DNA of 64,000 bases from RH-AL1 sp965214415 (lineage in GTDB: Bacteria; Pseudomonadota; Alphaproteobacteria; Rhizobiales; Beijerinckiaceae). The notes under the pieces are model-generated. The model was not told where the DNA came from, made no database searches, and saw nothing but the letters and a program-made list of their open reading frames with translations. The stretch spans positions 3,844,001 to 3,908,000 of the forward strand of contig CBDCBQ010000003.1 in assembly GCA_965214415.1 (NCBI GenBank), in the 5' to 3' direction. A program made the translations under genes and the position numbers. The first letter of the stretch is position 1, and the number at the start of each line of letters is the position of its first letter. Of the stretch, positions 1 to 8,958 are shown piece by piece.

Positions 1-2
1 TC

Positions 3-188
3 GCCGTCTCGTCCCTCCTCGCGTTCGGCGCAACCGGCGCGCAGGCTCGCGGCTGCATCAAAGGCGCGATCGTCGGCGCGATCGCCGGCCACTTCGCCCA
101 TCATGGCATCGCCGGCGCCGCGGCCGGTTGCGCGGTCGGCCACCACATGGCGCACCGCAACGACGTGCGCACGACCACAACGCGCTAA
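3..188 (+). CDS. C-terminal part of a small exported glycine-zipper-like protein
   Basis: The reading frame is open from the window edge to TAA at 186-188. It begins in what looks like the end of a signal peptide (hydrophobic SSLLAFGATGAQA). Then comes a Gly/Ala-rich stretch with a GAIVGAIAG motif and several histidines, typical of small periplasmic or outer-membrane glycine-zipper proteins. The start lies outside the window. Function is not recognisable. The minus strand is also open here, but this frame has the more protein-like composition. Confidence 0.5.
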   Translation, partial: AVSSLLAFGATGAQARGCIKGAIVGAIAGHFAHHGIAGAAAGCAVGHHMAHRNDVRTTTTR

Positions 189-482
189 GTTCGCAAACCC
201 GCGGGGCCGCCAGCCGTCCACGACCGCTCGTTTCTTCGACGGCGACACGACCCCGACATTGCAGAAGAGGTGGCGCAACCTCGCCCGCCACTCCTCTCCG
301 GGCATGATCGGGACGCCTTGGAGCATCTCGTCGCGACCCCCGCGCTCGTCGTCGACGAAGGCGGCGAGGCGACCGACGCCCAGCGCGCCGAAGTGCCTCT
401 GGAGATCGGTCGCGATCGTCAACCCGTGCCCCGACGCGCCGAAGACGCAGAAGCCGTCGAGCTGTTCCGGGGCGGCTGGTCT
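189..482 (-). pseudogene. Remnant of a PglD/NeuD-type sugar acyltransferase (N-terminal domain)
   Basis: Directly after the aminotransferase stop, a minus-strand frame reads LDGFCVFGASGHGLTIATD, then a VDDE segment, LQGVPIMP and KKRAVVDGWRPRGFANL. This order (glycine-rich Rossmann loop, DD, GVP, KR, GF-x-NL) is that of the PglD_N domain of sialic-acid/bacillosamine O- or N-acetyltransferases. There is no ATG, GTG or TTG start between the preceding in-frame stop and the domain, and no hexapeptide-repeat domain follows. It therefore looks like a broken remnant of a gene that once followed the aminotransferase in a glycan operon. Family assignment is from motif order only. Confidence 0.45.
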
Positions 483-492
483 GGTGTCCGCG

Positions 493-1629
493 TCAGGCTA
501 CCTGAGCGCGCGAGACGGTTTGCGACCGGACGATCGCGCAAATCCGCTCGATGTCCGCGTCGGCGAGGTCGACAGAGCAGGGCAGGCCGATCAGCCGATG
601 GCAGAGATCGTCAGAGTTCCTGGTGGGACCGGACCGGCATGCGGCGAAATGGGCGTGCCCGACCAGCCCGTCGCCATACCAGAAGCGCGTGCCGATCCTG
701 TTTGCCTCCAGCTCCGCCGCGATCGCTCGGGCGAGCCACGCGCGCTCGCACTCGAGCAGGATGTAGCTGCCATCGATGTCGGGCATCGCGTGGACGCGGC
801 ACCCGCCTGACGGATCCTGCAAGGCGGCGCGATAGGCGTTGGCCACGCGCAGCAACGCGAGGCGGCGGATCGGCCATTCATCGAGGGCGGCAAGTCCGAC
901 GGCGGCGTGCAGCTCGCTCATCTTGCCGTTGAGGCTCGGCGCGGTGCTTTCGCGGGTTCCGAAAAAGCCGAAATTCAGCGCGCGGGCGACGTCTCCATTC
1001 GTCGCCGGATCGCACGAGACGATACAGCCGCCCTCGCCCACGCCGAAGCTCTTCGTCGCATGGAAGCTCATGACGGTCGGAATCGCGCCGACATAGGGCG
1101 CCGGGTCGACACCGATCGTCGCGAAGGACGCGGCGGCATCGATCACGACGGGGATGCCGGTCGCCTCCGAGAAGCGGCGCCACGGCGCCTGCGGTACGGG
1201 GCGGCCGTAAGGCGCGACGGGGATGACGACCGCGATCTCGGCCAGCCGCGGATGATCGAGGAGCCTGTCGGGATCGAGCATCCAGGTCGTGGGGTCGACA
1301 TCCTCGATCAGCGGGCGCAGCCCGCAGCGCTCGGCGGCGACCGCGGTCGCGACGAACGTAAAGGAGGGCACCACCGCGAGCGTGCGTTCCGGCCGACGCG
1401 GCGCCAGGACGGCGAGCAGCGCCCCGCAAAGTGCGCTCGTGCCGGAGTTGCTCGGCACCACCGCGCCCGTCGGCAGATCGAACACAGCCGCTAGACGGGC
1501 CGCGAAGCGTAGAAACAGCGGGCCATGGTTCGTATAGACCCGCGACGACTCGATCTCCTGAAGATATGGCACGAGCGCCTCTGTCCCCGGCAGCCGCGGC
1601 CGAAGCACGGGAATGTAATTCTCATTCAC
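493..1629 (-). CDS. DegT/DnrJ/EryC1/StrS-family PLP aminotransferase
   Basis: A 378-residue protein of the sugar aminotransferase family, which transfers an amino group to a keto-sugar nucleotide using pyridoxal phosphate. Visible are SNSGTSAL near residue 60 (phosphate binding), VVIDAAAS with the PLP-pyridine Asp near 164, the SFHATKSFG motif whose Lys193 should bind PLP, and NGKMSEL near 235. Length is normal. It faces away from a glycosyltransferase across an AT-rich gap, and a broken sugar acyltransferase follows it, so a role in making an amino sugar for a surface glycan is likely. The exact substrate cannot be read. Confidence 0.85.
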   Translation of the reverse strand: MNENYIPVLRPRLPGTEALVPYLQEIESSRVYTNHGPLFLRFAARLAAVFDLPTGAVVPSNSGTSALCGALLAVLAPRRPERTLAVVPSFTFVATAVAAERCGLRPLIEDVDPTTWMLDPDRLLDHPRLAEIAVVIPVAPYGRPVPQAPWRRFSEATGIPVVIDAAASFATIGVDPAPYVGAIPTVMSFHATKSFGVGEGGCIVSCDPATNGDVARALNFGFFGTRESTAPSLNGKMSELHAAVGLAALDEWPIRRLALLRVANAYRAALQDPSGGCRVHAMPDIDGSYILLECERAWLARAIAAELEANRIGTRFWYGDGLVGHAHFAACRSGPTRNSDDLCHRLIGLPCSVDLADADIERICAIVRSQTVSRAQVA

Positions 1630-1753
1630 GCGTTGATCCTGAAGGCAAATGGAAATACATCAACCGACAAACAATGCTATATATCACCTGCCTTCGTGTC
1701 AAATTGCGTCTATACACTCCAAATCGAAACCGAAACAACGAGTTAGGAAGGTC
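1630..1753. promoter_or_regulatory. AT-rich divergent intergenic region between aminotransferase and glycosyltransferase
   Basis: This stretch is clearly more AT-rich than both flanks and separates two divergent genes, so it should carry both promoters. An AGGAAG ribosome-binding-like sequence lies just before the chosen glycosyltransferase start. No operator could be defined. Confidence 0.4.
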
Positions 1754-3325
1754 ATGCGGCGTATCGTTCGTGCTGATGTCAGCCTGCGGAGCGATGATGA
1801 CCCAGTGCCAACACTTGACGTAACGTCAATAGACAATGAAGTTGCCCCAACGTTACTTGAAATCGTGCGATCTGATCGAAACCCTCAGCATCCTGGCAGC
1901 GGCCCTGGCCGGGCAGGGGATGCGGTTGGATCGGACGACGAAGGTCGCGACGCGCGGGAGGGAGGTCGAAGCCCGGAGATCGTCGGGACGATCCTGATCC
2001 CGTTGCACAACCATGGCCGGTTCATCGCCAAGGCGCTCGCGGCCATCATCGCCGCGTGGCAGCCGGGCTTCGAGCTGCTTCTGATCGACGACGCATCGAT
2101 CGACGACGGTTTCACGATCGCCGCAGCCGTGCTCGCCGGCCACCCGGACATTCCGGTAACGATGGCGCGGACCAGCCGGGCGCTCGGCATGGGCAACGCG
2201 CAGCTGATCGCCCAGCTGGCGCGCGGCGGCTTCATCGTGCAATGCGACAGCGACGATGTGCCGATGCCCGATCGCTTCGCCGCCATCGCCGCCTGCTTCG
2301 CGCGCGACCCATCCTGCCGCCTCGTGACCTCGAACGCCGTGACGCTCTCCATCGAGGGCGTACCGCTCGGCCTTTTCGACACGCGTTCGCAAGACCAGGT
2401 CTTCGACGATCCGTCGTTCGCGGCGGGATGCGCCTATGACGCCCGCTGGCTCGGCGCCACCGCCGCCTACCATCGTGAGCTGTTCGACGCGTTTCCGCTC
2501 TTCGATGCCGAACTTTGTCCCTACGGGCTCGACCTGCTGACGCCGTTGCGCGCGCTGCTGCTCGGCACTCATCACTATATCGCGCGTCCGCTGGTCGGGT
2601 ATCGGCTGCACGCGGGGAACTCGCATCGCGAGGCTGGCGCCTACACGCGGGCGCCCGCTGATCGCGAGCGCTACGAGGCGCTCGAGATGATGGTGCTGGC
2701 CCAGAAGCTGCGCGACCTGCAAGCTCACGCGGCGTCCCGCGTGGCGGCGGGGTCCAACGGGAACGACCTGCTCGAGACGGCGCGGCAGGTCTTCTTCGCG
2801 AAATTCGACCGCTGGAGCCGGCTGTTCACGCAGGCACGCGCATCGGGCTTGGCACAGGCCGCAGCGCCGATGGCGCCCTACATAGCCGCCGTGCCGCCGA
2901 TCGCCACCTTGCGGCCGGGCGAGACGCTCGGCATCGCGGACCGACGGTTCGCGGCGATGATCGGGCAATGGAGCGGCTTCTACGGCGCCGAGGACTGGGG
3001 CAGCTGGCTGCACCCCTGCGCGCTCGTCGTGCTGCGTCTCGCGGGACCGAGCCGTACGTGCCTTCGGCTCGATCTGCACGGCAATCCGACGGTCGCGACG
3101 CAACACGTCTCGATCCGGGTCGGGACCGCGCCATGGATCGAGATCCATGTCGGCGCGTATGAGCGCAAGCTGGTCGACGTCGAGCTGCCGCCCTACGCGG
3201 ACGAGGCTGTCCTGGTGCCGTTGATCTTGATCTCGCACGACGCGGCGGTTCCCAACGGGTTCGACGGTTCGAACGAGGACGAACGTCTGCTCGGCATCGG
3301 CCTGCGCTCGATCGAGCTCGTCTAG
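1754..3325 (+). CDS. Family 2 glycosyltransferase
   Basis: A cytoplasmic GT-A glycosyltransferase that should move a sugar from a nucleotide donor to a glycan or protein. After a variable ~78-residue head, the GT2 fold begins with TILIPLHNHGRF. LLIDDASIDDG follows, and a DSDD metal-binding motif lies near residue 163. The last ~170 residues form a second, unrecognised beta-rich region. The ATG at 1754 follows AGGAAGG closely; an in-frame ATG at 1649 would add 35 AT-rich codons of unlikely composition. The gene diverges from a sugar aminotransferase, which supports a surface-polysaccharide role. Confidence 0.75.
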   Translation: MRRIVRADVSLRSDDDPVPTLDVTSIDNEVAPTLLEIVRSDRNPQHPGSGPGRAGDAVGSDDEGRDAREGGRSPEIVGTILIPLHNHGRFIAKALAAIIAAWQPGFELLLIDDASIDDGFTIAAAVLAGHPDIPVTMARTSRALGMGNAQLIAQLARGGFIVQCDSDDVPMPDRFAAIAACFARDPSCRLVTSNAVTLSIEGVPLGLFDTRSQDQVFDDPSFAAGCAYDARWLGATAAYHRELFDAFPLFDAELCPYGLDLLTPLRALLLGTHHYIARPLVGYRLHAGNSHREAGAYTRAPADRERYEALEMMVLAQKLRDLQAHAASRVAAGSNGNDLLETARQVFFAKFDRWSRLFTQARASGLAQAAAPMAPYIAAVPPIATLRPGETLGIADRRFAAMIGQWSGFYGAEDWGSWLHPCALVVLRLAGPSRTCLRLDLHGNPTVATQHVSIRVGTAPWIEIHVGAYERKLVDVELPPYADEAVLVPLILISHDAAVPNGFDGSNEDERLLGIGLRSIELV

Positions 3326-3332
3326 CGCGTCG

Positions 3333-4121
3333 TCATCCGGGCGCCTTCACCTGGCACGTCTCGCAGCAGAACACCTTGCGCCCGGTCATCGCGAGCTGGC
3401 GGATCGGGCTCTCGCAGCGCGGGCATGTCTTCTTCTTGAAGATGTTGGTCCGCGCGCCGTAGCGGCTCTTGCCACGCACACCTTTGTCCACCGTGATGAT
3501 CGCCCGCTTCTCGACGCCGATCCGCAGCAGCGCCGCCGAGTCCGTCCAGAACGCATCGAACGCCTCGCGTGTCAGCGCGCGACCGGCCGTCTCCGGGTGG
3601 ATACGCTGGCGCCACAGGATCTCGGTACGGTAGATGTTGCCGAGCCCGGCGATGATCTTCTGATCCATCACCAACTGGCCGATCGGCGCTCGGCTCTTTG
3701 CGATGCGCGTCCAGGCCGCCTCGGGATCGGCATCGTCGCGCAGAACGTCCGGGCCGAGGCGCGCGGTCAGCGCGGCGACGCCGGCCGCGTCGAGCACCTC
3801 GCAGGCGGTCGGGCCGTTGCAATCGACGACATGGGTCGCGCTCTCCATGCGGATGCGCACTTCGCCGTGCGGCTCGGCCGCCGGCAGCTTGCTCGCACGA
3901 AAGCGGCCGAACAGCCCGAGGTGGATGTGCAGCGTGTCGCCGCCGGCGAAGCGATAGAGCAGGTGCTTGCCGTAGGCCTCGATGGCCATGCAGCGCCGGC
4001 CGTCGAGCAGGGCCGCGCCCTCGAAGAAGCGGCCCTGCGGCGAGGAGACGGCGAGCAGCTTGCGCCGCAGCATCGGCGCCTGGTCGCGCGCCGCGCGGTG
4101 GATCGTATGGCCTTCGGGCAC
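3333..4121 (-). CDS. nei: Fpg/Nei-family DNA glycosylase (endonuclease VIII-like)
   Basis: A base-excision repair enzyme that removes oxidised bases and nicks the DNA. The protein starts MPEGHTIHR, with the catalytic N-terminal Pro and Glu and the EGHTIHR form typical of Nei2-type proteins. A helix-two-turn-helix segment GLGNIYRTEILW follows, and a C-terminal zinc finger has Cys pairs in CPRC and CETC. The length of 262 residues is normal. It ends 7 bases from the convergent glycosyltransferase. Fpg activity on 8-oxoguanine is possible, but the N-terminus favours the Nei group. Confidence 0.85.
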   Translation of the reverse strand: MPEGHTIHRAARDQAPMLRRKLLAVSSPQGRFFEGAALLDGRRCMAIEAYGKHLLYRFAGGDTLHIHLGLFGRFRASKLPAAEPHGEVRIRMESATHVVDCNGPTACEVLDAAGVAALTARLGPDVLRDDADPEAAWTRIAKSRAPIGQLVMDQKIIAGLGNIYRTEILWRQRIHPETAGRALTREAFDAFWTDSAALLRIGVEKRAIITVDKGVRGKSRYGARTNIFKKKTCPRCESPIRQLAMTGRKVFCCETCQVKAPG

Positions 4122-4154
4122 GCCGCACTTCTGGGCGCGGACGGAACGGGCGCG

Positions 4155-5819
4155 CTATCCCGCGCGCACGGAGGCGACGAACCGGCGCGATTCATCGTGC
4201 AGCACGGTCGACTGCCGCGCCAGCGCCTTGGCGGCGGCAAGAAGATTTGTCGCGGCCGTGCCGGTCGTCACCGCGCCTTCGCTGACCTTGCCGAGCTGCG
4301 TCGCGACCTCGGCGGTGCGCTCGGCCGCGGTCTCGGTGCCGCGCATCATGGCGCGGGTCGACTCGCCCTGGGTCTCGACGGCCAGGGCGACCTCGCCCGT
4401 CACCCGCGCCATCTCGCCGATCGTTTGGCTGATCCGCTCGATCGCCACCACCGATCCCGCCGCGGCCCCTTGCATCGCCTCGATCTGGCGGCGGATGTCG
4501 TCGGTTGCCTGCGAGGTCTGATCGGCGAGCGCCTTCACCTCGATGGCGACGACCGCGAAGCCGCGTCCGGCATCGCCCGCGCGGGCCGCCTCGATCGTGG
4601 CGTTGAGCGCCAGCAGGTTGGTCTGCCGCGCGACATCGTTGATGAGATCGACGATCGCGCCGATCCGCCGCGTCGAGCCGGACAAGCCCTCCACCGCGAT
4701 CGTCGTGCGATCGGCCTCGGCGACTGCCTGATGCGCGACATCGGCGGAATAGGCGACGCGCATGTTGATCTCGCCGACCGAGTCGGACAGCTGACGCGTA
4801 TCGCCGACGATATCGCGCATCGTCGCCGACGCGGTCGCCGTCGTGCCGGCGACCGTCTTCACCTCGAGCGTCGTCCACTCGGCGAGCTCGAGCAGCGAGG
4901 CGGCCGATGTCTGCATCTCGACGGCCGATGTCGAGACCGCGCGCACGATGCCGCCGACGACGTCCTCGAAGCGATCCGCCATCGCGATCATCAGGCTGGC
5001 GCGATCGCTTTCGGCGCGTAGCCGCTCGGCGCCCTGGTCGTCACGCAGGCGGCGCGCGTCGGAGACGGCATCGCGAAACACCAGCAGGGCACGGCTCATC
5101 GCGCCAATCTCGTCGGCCCAATTCTTTGCCGGAATACGGACCGACGTGTCGCCCGACGCCAGCGCCCGCATAGCATCCGTCAGGCGCGCCAGCGGTCGCG
5201 CGATCACGGCGTGAAGCGCCACGCCCAGCAGGATCGCGGCGAACAGCGCGACCAGCGGCCCGACCCCGCTGACGAGATAGGCCCAAGCCATCGCCTCTTG
5301 GCCCGCCGCGGATCGACTGCCGAGCAGCCTTTTCTCTTCCGAAACGACGTCGCCGAGCTTCGCCGCGATGCTGCCGAGCATCTCATCCTCATGGAGAAGG
5401 ACGGCGCTTTTGTCGCGCGAAGGCGTCAACGTCTCGGCGTTCATCTGCTCGTGCCAGGTCACCATCATCCGCTTCAGCTCGGCGAGCCGCGTCTGCTGGC
5501 TGCGGTCGTCCGCTGTGAGCGTGACGAGAACCTGCAGCTGGGCGTCGAGCGCGGTATCGGCATCCGTCGCGCTTGCTGAGGGACCCCGACCTCCACCGAC
5601 CCTGGACGCTTGTGTCGCCGTGGATTCGTCGAGCAGGGTCGCGGTCAATGCGCGCGCCGACTCGAGCACTCGATAGGTATGGGTCGTCCAAGTCTTCGTC
5701 GTCTGGATCTGCGCCAGGCTCTGGAACATGACGCCGGCGACGATCAGCCCGATGGCGATGACCGCGCCGAAGCAGACGAAGATCTTCGTCGCGATCTTGC
5801 GATTGATGAACCAAGCCAA
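4155..5819 (-). CDS. Methyl-accepting chemotaxis protein
   Basis: A 554-residue membrane chemoreceptor. Transmembrane helix 1 is at about residues 12-33. A short ~150-residue sensing domain follows, then transmembrane helix 2 near 175-205, a HAMP linker (ARPLARLTDAMRAL), and a C-terminal signalling coiled coil with the hairpin GFAVVAIEVKALADQTSQA. The signalling hairpin would contact CheA and CheW. The sensing domain looks like a four-helix bundle; its ligand is unknown. No other chemotaxis gene lies nearby, so this is an orphan receptor. The gene ends 33 bases from the start of the glycosylase gene. Confidence 0.9.
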   Translation of the reverse strand: MAWFINRKIATKIFVCFGAVIAIGLIVAGVMFQSLAQIQTTKTWTTHTYRVLESARALTATLLDESTATQASRVGGGRGPSASATDADTALDAQLQVLVTLTADDRSQQTRLAELKRMMVTWHEQMNAETLTPSRDKSAVLLHEDEMLGSIAAKLGDVVSEEKRLLGSRSAAGQEAMAWAYLVSGVGPLVALFAAILLGVALHAVIARPLARLTDAMRALASGDTSVRIPAKNWADEIGAMSRALLVFRDAVSDARRLRDDQGAERLRAESDRASLMIAMADRFEDVVGGIVRAVSTSAVEMQTSAASLLELAEWTTLEVKTVAGTTATASATMRDIVGDTRQLSDSVGEINMRVAYSADVAHQAVAEADRTTIAVEGLSGSTRRIGAIVDLINDVARQTNLLALNATIEAARAGDAGRGFAVVAIEVKALADQTSQATDDIRRQIEAMQGAAAGSVVAIERISQTIGEMARVTGEVALAVETQGESTRAMMRGTETAAERTAEVATQLGKVSEGAVTTGTAATNLLAAAKALARQSTVLHDESRRFVASVRAG

Positions 5820-5938
5820 AGGCGATGCCTAGAGTGGGCAGCGGAGGGACCGTTCATCTTGGCGCGGAAAGGGTTAATTTTCCGAGATGCAAGCGTCGCG
5901 AGGCTTGATCTTGTTCGGCTTTGTCGCCGTGACTCCCG

Positions 5939-6172
5939 CTAAGGCCTGGCGGAGGCGACCGTCTGATCGGAATCGCGCACGCACACGACCTTCATGTACT
6001 GCTTGCCGGGATCGGGCGCGAGGCTCGTCTGGGCCAGCATCGCCTGCGCCATGAACCCGCATTGCTGCGGGCTCGAGACACGCATCGCGCGCACGACATC
6101 GATCGCGTTCGACGCATCGCAGGCCGCGTGGTCGAGCGCCATCGGGCAGATGAGAACGAGGATTTTCAGCAT
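5939..6172 (-). CDS. Conserved small protein of unknown function
   Basis: A 77-residue protein starting MLKILVLICPMALDHAACD, preceded by a good ribosome-binding sequence GAGAGGAG. It has the pattern of a small protein seen often in Rhizobiales, with Cys residues, a DVVRAMRV segment, QQCGFMAQAML and YMKVVCV near the end. I know no function for it. It has no clear signal peptide, although the first ten residues are hydrophobic. The frame continues upstream into an unrelated LysR fragment, but the ribosome-binding site and conserved start support initiation here. Confidence 0.65.
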   Translation of the reverse strand: MLKILVLICPMALDHAACDASNAIDVVRAMRVSSPQQCGFMAQAMLAQTSLAPDPGKQYMKVVCVRDSDQTVASARP

Positions 6173-6286
6173 TGCGGGCTCCTCTCGTGGAGCGGCAGGC
6201 CAGGCGACTGCCGGGCCGCGACTCTCCGGCTGACAGCTGAGCATCCATCTGTCGAAAGACCTATAGGCAAAAGGTCTAACGTGGCA

Positions 6287-6634
6287 TGTTCCTTGCGCAT
6301 GCCTGCTGACAATGTGTACAAAGCTGCTCGGCGTGACGAGCCGCGCATCGCGGCGCCAGGCAAGCGCAAGGTGGGCCTTGATCTCGAACGGCGCCTCGAT
6401 CGCGAGATTGCGTACACCCTCGGCCGCGATCTGGCGCAGCGAAGTCGGCACAAAGGCGACCGCCGCTTCCGCCGCGACCAACGCGGTGATCGTGGCGAAC
6501 TGCGGCGCGACCTGACCCGACATCTGCTCGAACCCGACCGCGCGGCAGGCGCCCGTGATCGTGTCATGAAGGCTTGGCCCCATCTCGCGCGGAAACAGGA
6601 TGAAGCGGTCGCCCGCAAGCTCACGTAATGCCAA
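6287..6634 (-). pseudogene. C-terminal fragment of a LysR-type regulator
   Basis: The minus strand encodes LRELAGDRFILFPREMGPS, then VGFEQMSGQ, ATITALVAAEAAVAFVPTSLR and LALAWRRD. This is the back half of a LysR effector-binding domain. The helix-turn-helix and the first effector-binding half are missing. The fragment also has no stop of its own and runs on into the small gene behind it. It abuts a fragment of an unrelated gene on the opposite strand. Confidence 0.7.
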
Positions 6635-6654
6635 CCGGTCTCGTCGCAGCGGGG

Positions 6655-6891
6655 TGCGGGAAGCGCGGCGACCATCGGCTCAACGCCAATATGCCGAGCG
6701 TGCGCGGCGCCGGCGCCGCGCTGCCCAACGTCGTCTGCGACGAGCTGGCCGCCCGCAACGACCTCGGCATCCACAGCGAGGTGCTCTGCCCCGGCATGAT
6801 CGACCTGAAGGGCAAGTCCTCGACCGAGCGCGCGCACGCGCTGATCGAGCTGGCGCATTCGGCGGCGCGGCGGGTACGCTTGCCTCGCTGA
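6655..6891 (+). pseudogene. Remnant of an acetyl-CoA hydrolase/transferase gene with an internal deletion
   Basis: The frame reads RGAGAALPNVV, RNDLGIHSEV and GMIDL. This matches the central GIG-x-LPNAV / DLGIHSEM region of acetyl-CoA hydrolases and 4-hydroxybutyrate CoA-transferases. It then jumps directly to KGKSSTERAHALIELAH, which resembles the far C-terminal RGKSLRERARALI-x-IAHP of the same family. The middle-to-late catalytic region is absent and there is no start. This is a deletion remnant. Confidence 0.55.
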
Positions 6892-6906
6892 AAGACAAGG
6901 GCCCCG

Positions 6907-6999
6907 GAGGACGAGATCCGCGCTTTGTGCGATCCGGCCAACTACCTCGGGCTTGCGGAGGCGATGGTCGATCGTGTGCTCGCGCTGCCGCGCGGCTGA
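6907..6999 (+). pseudogene. Last ~30 codons of a fumarate-lyase-type gene
   Basis: A frame ending at TGA 6997-6999 reads EDEIRALCDPANYLGLAEAM then a VDRVLALP tail. The DPANYLG-x-A and VDRVL pattern is that of the C-terminus of the fumarase/aspartase superfamily (for example 3-carboxy-muconate cycloisomerase). Nothing upstream in this frame matches, so only the tail survives. Confidence 0.45.
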
Positions 7000-7100
7000 G
7001 CGAAACGCAACCCTGCCCCTCCCCAACGCCGCATCCGCGTCGCCGGCGGCTGCGCTATTTGCAAGAGTGTCTCGACCAGCCCGCAAGATGGAGCCGCCCC

Positions 7101-8834
7101 ATGAAGATCAACAATGTCGCCGATCTTATCGTCGAGACCCTGCAGCAGATCGGCGTCGAGCGCATCTACGGGCTCGTCGGCGACAGCCTGAACGGCATCA
7201 CCGAGGCGCTGCGGCGGCGTGGCACGATCGACTGGATCCACGTACGTAACGAGGAGGTCGCGGCGTTCGCCGCCGGCGCGGACGCGCAGCTGACGGGCGA
7301 ACTCGCCGTCTGCGCCGGCTCCTGCGGTCCCGGCAATTTGCATCTCATCAACGGCCTGTTCGACTGCAATCGGGCGCGCGCGCCGGTGCTGGCGATCGCC
7401 GCGCACATTCCCTCGGCCGAGATCGGCTCCAACTACTTTCAGGAGACGCATCCGCAGGAGCTGTTTCGCGAATGCAGCGTCTACTGCGAGATGGTGTCGA
7501 GCCCGGCGCAACTCCCTTACGTGCTCGAGACCGCGATCCGCGCCGCCGTCGGCCAGCGCGGCGTCGCCGTCATCGTGATCCCCGGCGACGTCGCGCTGAA
7601 GGACGCGCCGGCCCGCGCCATCGCGGCCACGGCCGGGCTGCTGCCGGCGCCGCCGGTGGTGCGGCCGGCCCCGGCCCTGCTCGACGCGTTGGCGGCGCTG
7701 CTCGATGCCGGCAAGAAGGTCACCTTGTTCTGCGGTCGCGGTTGCGCCGGCGCGCACGCGCGGCTGATGCAGCTCGCCGAGGCGCTGAAATCGCCGATCG
7801 TCCACGCGCTCGGCGGCAAGGATCACGTCGAGTACGACAACCCCTACGACGTCGGCATGTCCGGGCTGATCGGCTTCTCGTCGGGCTACGCGGCGATGCT
7901 CGCCTGCGACACGCTGCTGATGCTCGGCACCGATTTCCCCTATCGGCAATTCTACCCCGAGAACGCGAAGATCGCGCAGGTCGACCTGCGGCCGGAGAAT
8001 CTCGGGCGGCGCTGCAGGCTCGACCTCGGCGTCGTGGGCGACGTCGGCGACACGATCGAGGCGCTGCTGCCAATGCTGACGCCGAAGACCGACCGCAAGC
8101 ACCTCGACGCCAGCCTCGCGCACTACAAGGACGCCCGGAAAGATCTCGACGACCTCGCGACGGGCAAGAAGGGCCGCAAGCCGATCCACCCGCAATATCT
8201 CGCCAAGGTGGTGAGCGCGGCGGCCTCGGACGACGCGGTGTTCACCGCCGATGTCGGCACGCCGACGATCTGGGCGGCGCGCTACCTCCAGATGAACGGC
8301 AAGCGCCGGCTGATCGGCTCGTGGATGCACGGCTCGATGGCCAACGCCATGGCGCAGGCGATCGGCGCCCAGGCGGCCTATCCGGGCCGCCAGGTCGTGT
8401 CATTCTCGGGCGACGGCGGCTTCGCCATGCTGATGGGCGACATCCTCACGCTGCGCCAACAGAAGCTGCCGGTGAAGATCGTCATCTTCAACAACGGCAC
8501 GCTCGGCTTCGTCGAGATGGAGATGAAGGCGGCCGGCTACGTCGAGACCGGCGTCGCGCTCGACAATCCCGACTTCGCGGCAATGGCCAACGCGATCGGC
8601 ATCTTCGGGGTCCGTGTCGAGGACCCGGGCGACCTCGAGGAGGCCGCCGAGCGCGTGATGGCGCACAAGGGGCCGGCCCTGCTCGACGTCGTCACCGCCC
8701 GCAACGAGCTGTCGATGCCGCCGAAGCTGCAGGCCGAGCAGGTCAAGGGCTTCAGCCTCTACGTGCTGCGCGCCGTGATGAGCGGTCGCGGCGATTCCGT
8801 GCTCGACCTCGCGAGGACGAACCTCATCCGGTAG
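7101..8834 (+). CDS. poxB: Thiamine-pyrophosphate pyruvate oxidase/dehydrogenase (quinone)
   Basis: A 577-residue enzyme that oxidatively decarboxylates pyruvate to acetate and CO2 and passes electrons to ubiquinone at the membrane, using ThDP and FAD. The N-terminal pyrimidine-binding domain has the catalytic Glu in RNEEVAAF near residue 51. The C-terminal ThDP domain has GDGGFAML near 436 and closes with NNGTLGF. The length fits the E. coli enzyme (572). The ATG at 7101 is chosen because it starts the family's conserved N-terminus; the upstream frame covers gene remnants. A related acetolactate-synthase-like decarboxylase is the alternative. Confidence 0.88.
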   Translation: MKINNVADLIVETLQQIGVERIYGLVGDSLNGITEALRRRGTIDWIHVRNEEVAAFAAGADAQLTGELAVCAGSCGPGNLHLINGLFDCNRARAPVLAIAAHIPSAEIGSNYFQETHPQELFRECSVYCEMVSSPAQLPYVLETAIRAAVGQRGVAVIVIPGDVALKDAPARAIAATAGLLPAPPVVRPAPALLDALAALLDAGKKVTLFCGRGCAGAHARLMQLAEALKSPIVHALGGKDHVEYDNPYDVGMSGLIGFSSGYAAMLACDTLLMLGTDFPYRQFYPENAKIAQVDLRPENLGRRCRLDLGVVGDVGDTIEALLPMLTPKTDRKHLDASLAHYKDARKDLDDLATGKKGRKPIHPQYLAKVVSAAASDDAVFTADVGTPTIWAARYLQMNGKRRLIGSWMHGSMANAMAQAIGAQAAYPGRQVVSFSGDGGFAMLMGDILTLRQQKLPVKIVIFNNGTLGFVEMEMKAAGYVETGVALDNPDFAAMANAIGIFGVRVEDPGDLEEAAERVMAHKGPALLDVVTARNELSMPPKLQAEQVKGFSLYVLRAVMSGRGDSVLDLARTNLIR

Positions 8835-8958
8835 CGCTCGTCACTTCGCGACGACCGCGTCAGGTCCCGCTGGCGAAGGCGGACAACTCGGTGTTGAAGC
8901 GCTCGGCGGCGGATCTGCAGGCCATCGTCGAGACGGCCATGGACGCGCTGCCGCCGCG

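Noticed and set aside
1853..3238. A 461-codon minus-strand frame
   Set aside because: Antisense to the glycosyltransferase, whose own motifs are clear; composition is typical of a shadow.
6600..7100. N-terminal extension of poxB to 744 residues
   Set aside because: The extension is Arg-rich, covers older gene remnants in other frames, and the known enzyme starts at the ATG at 7101.
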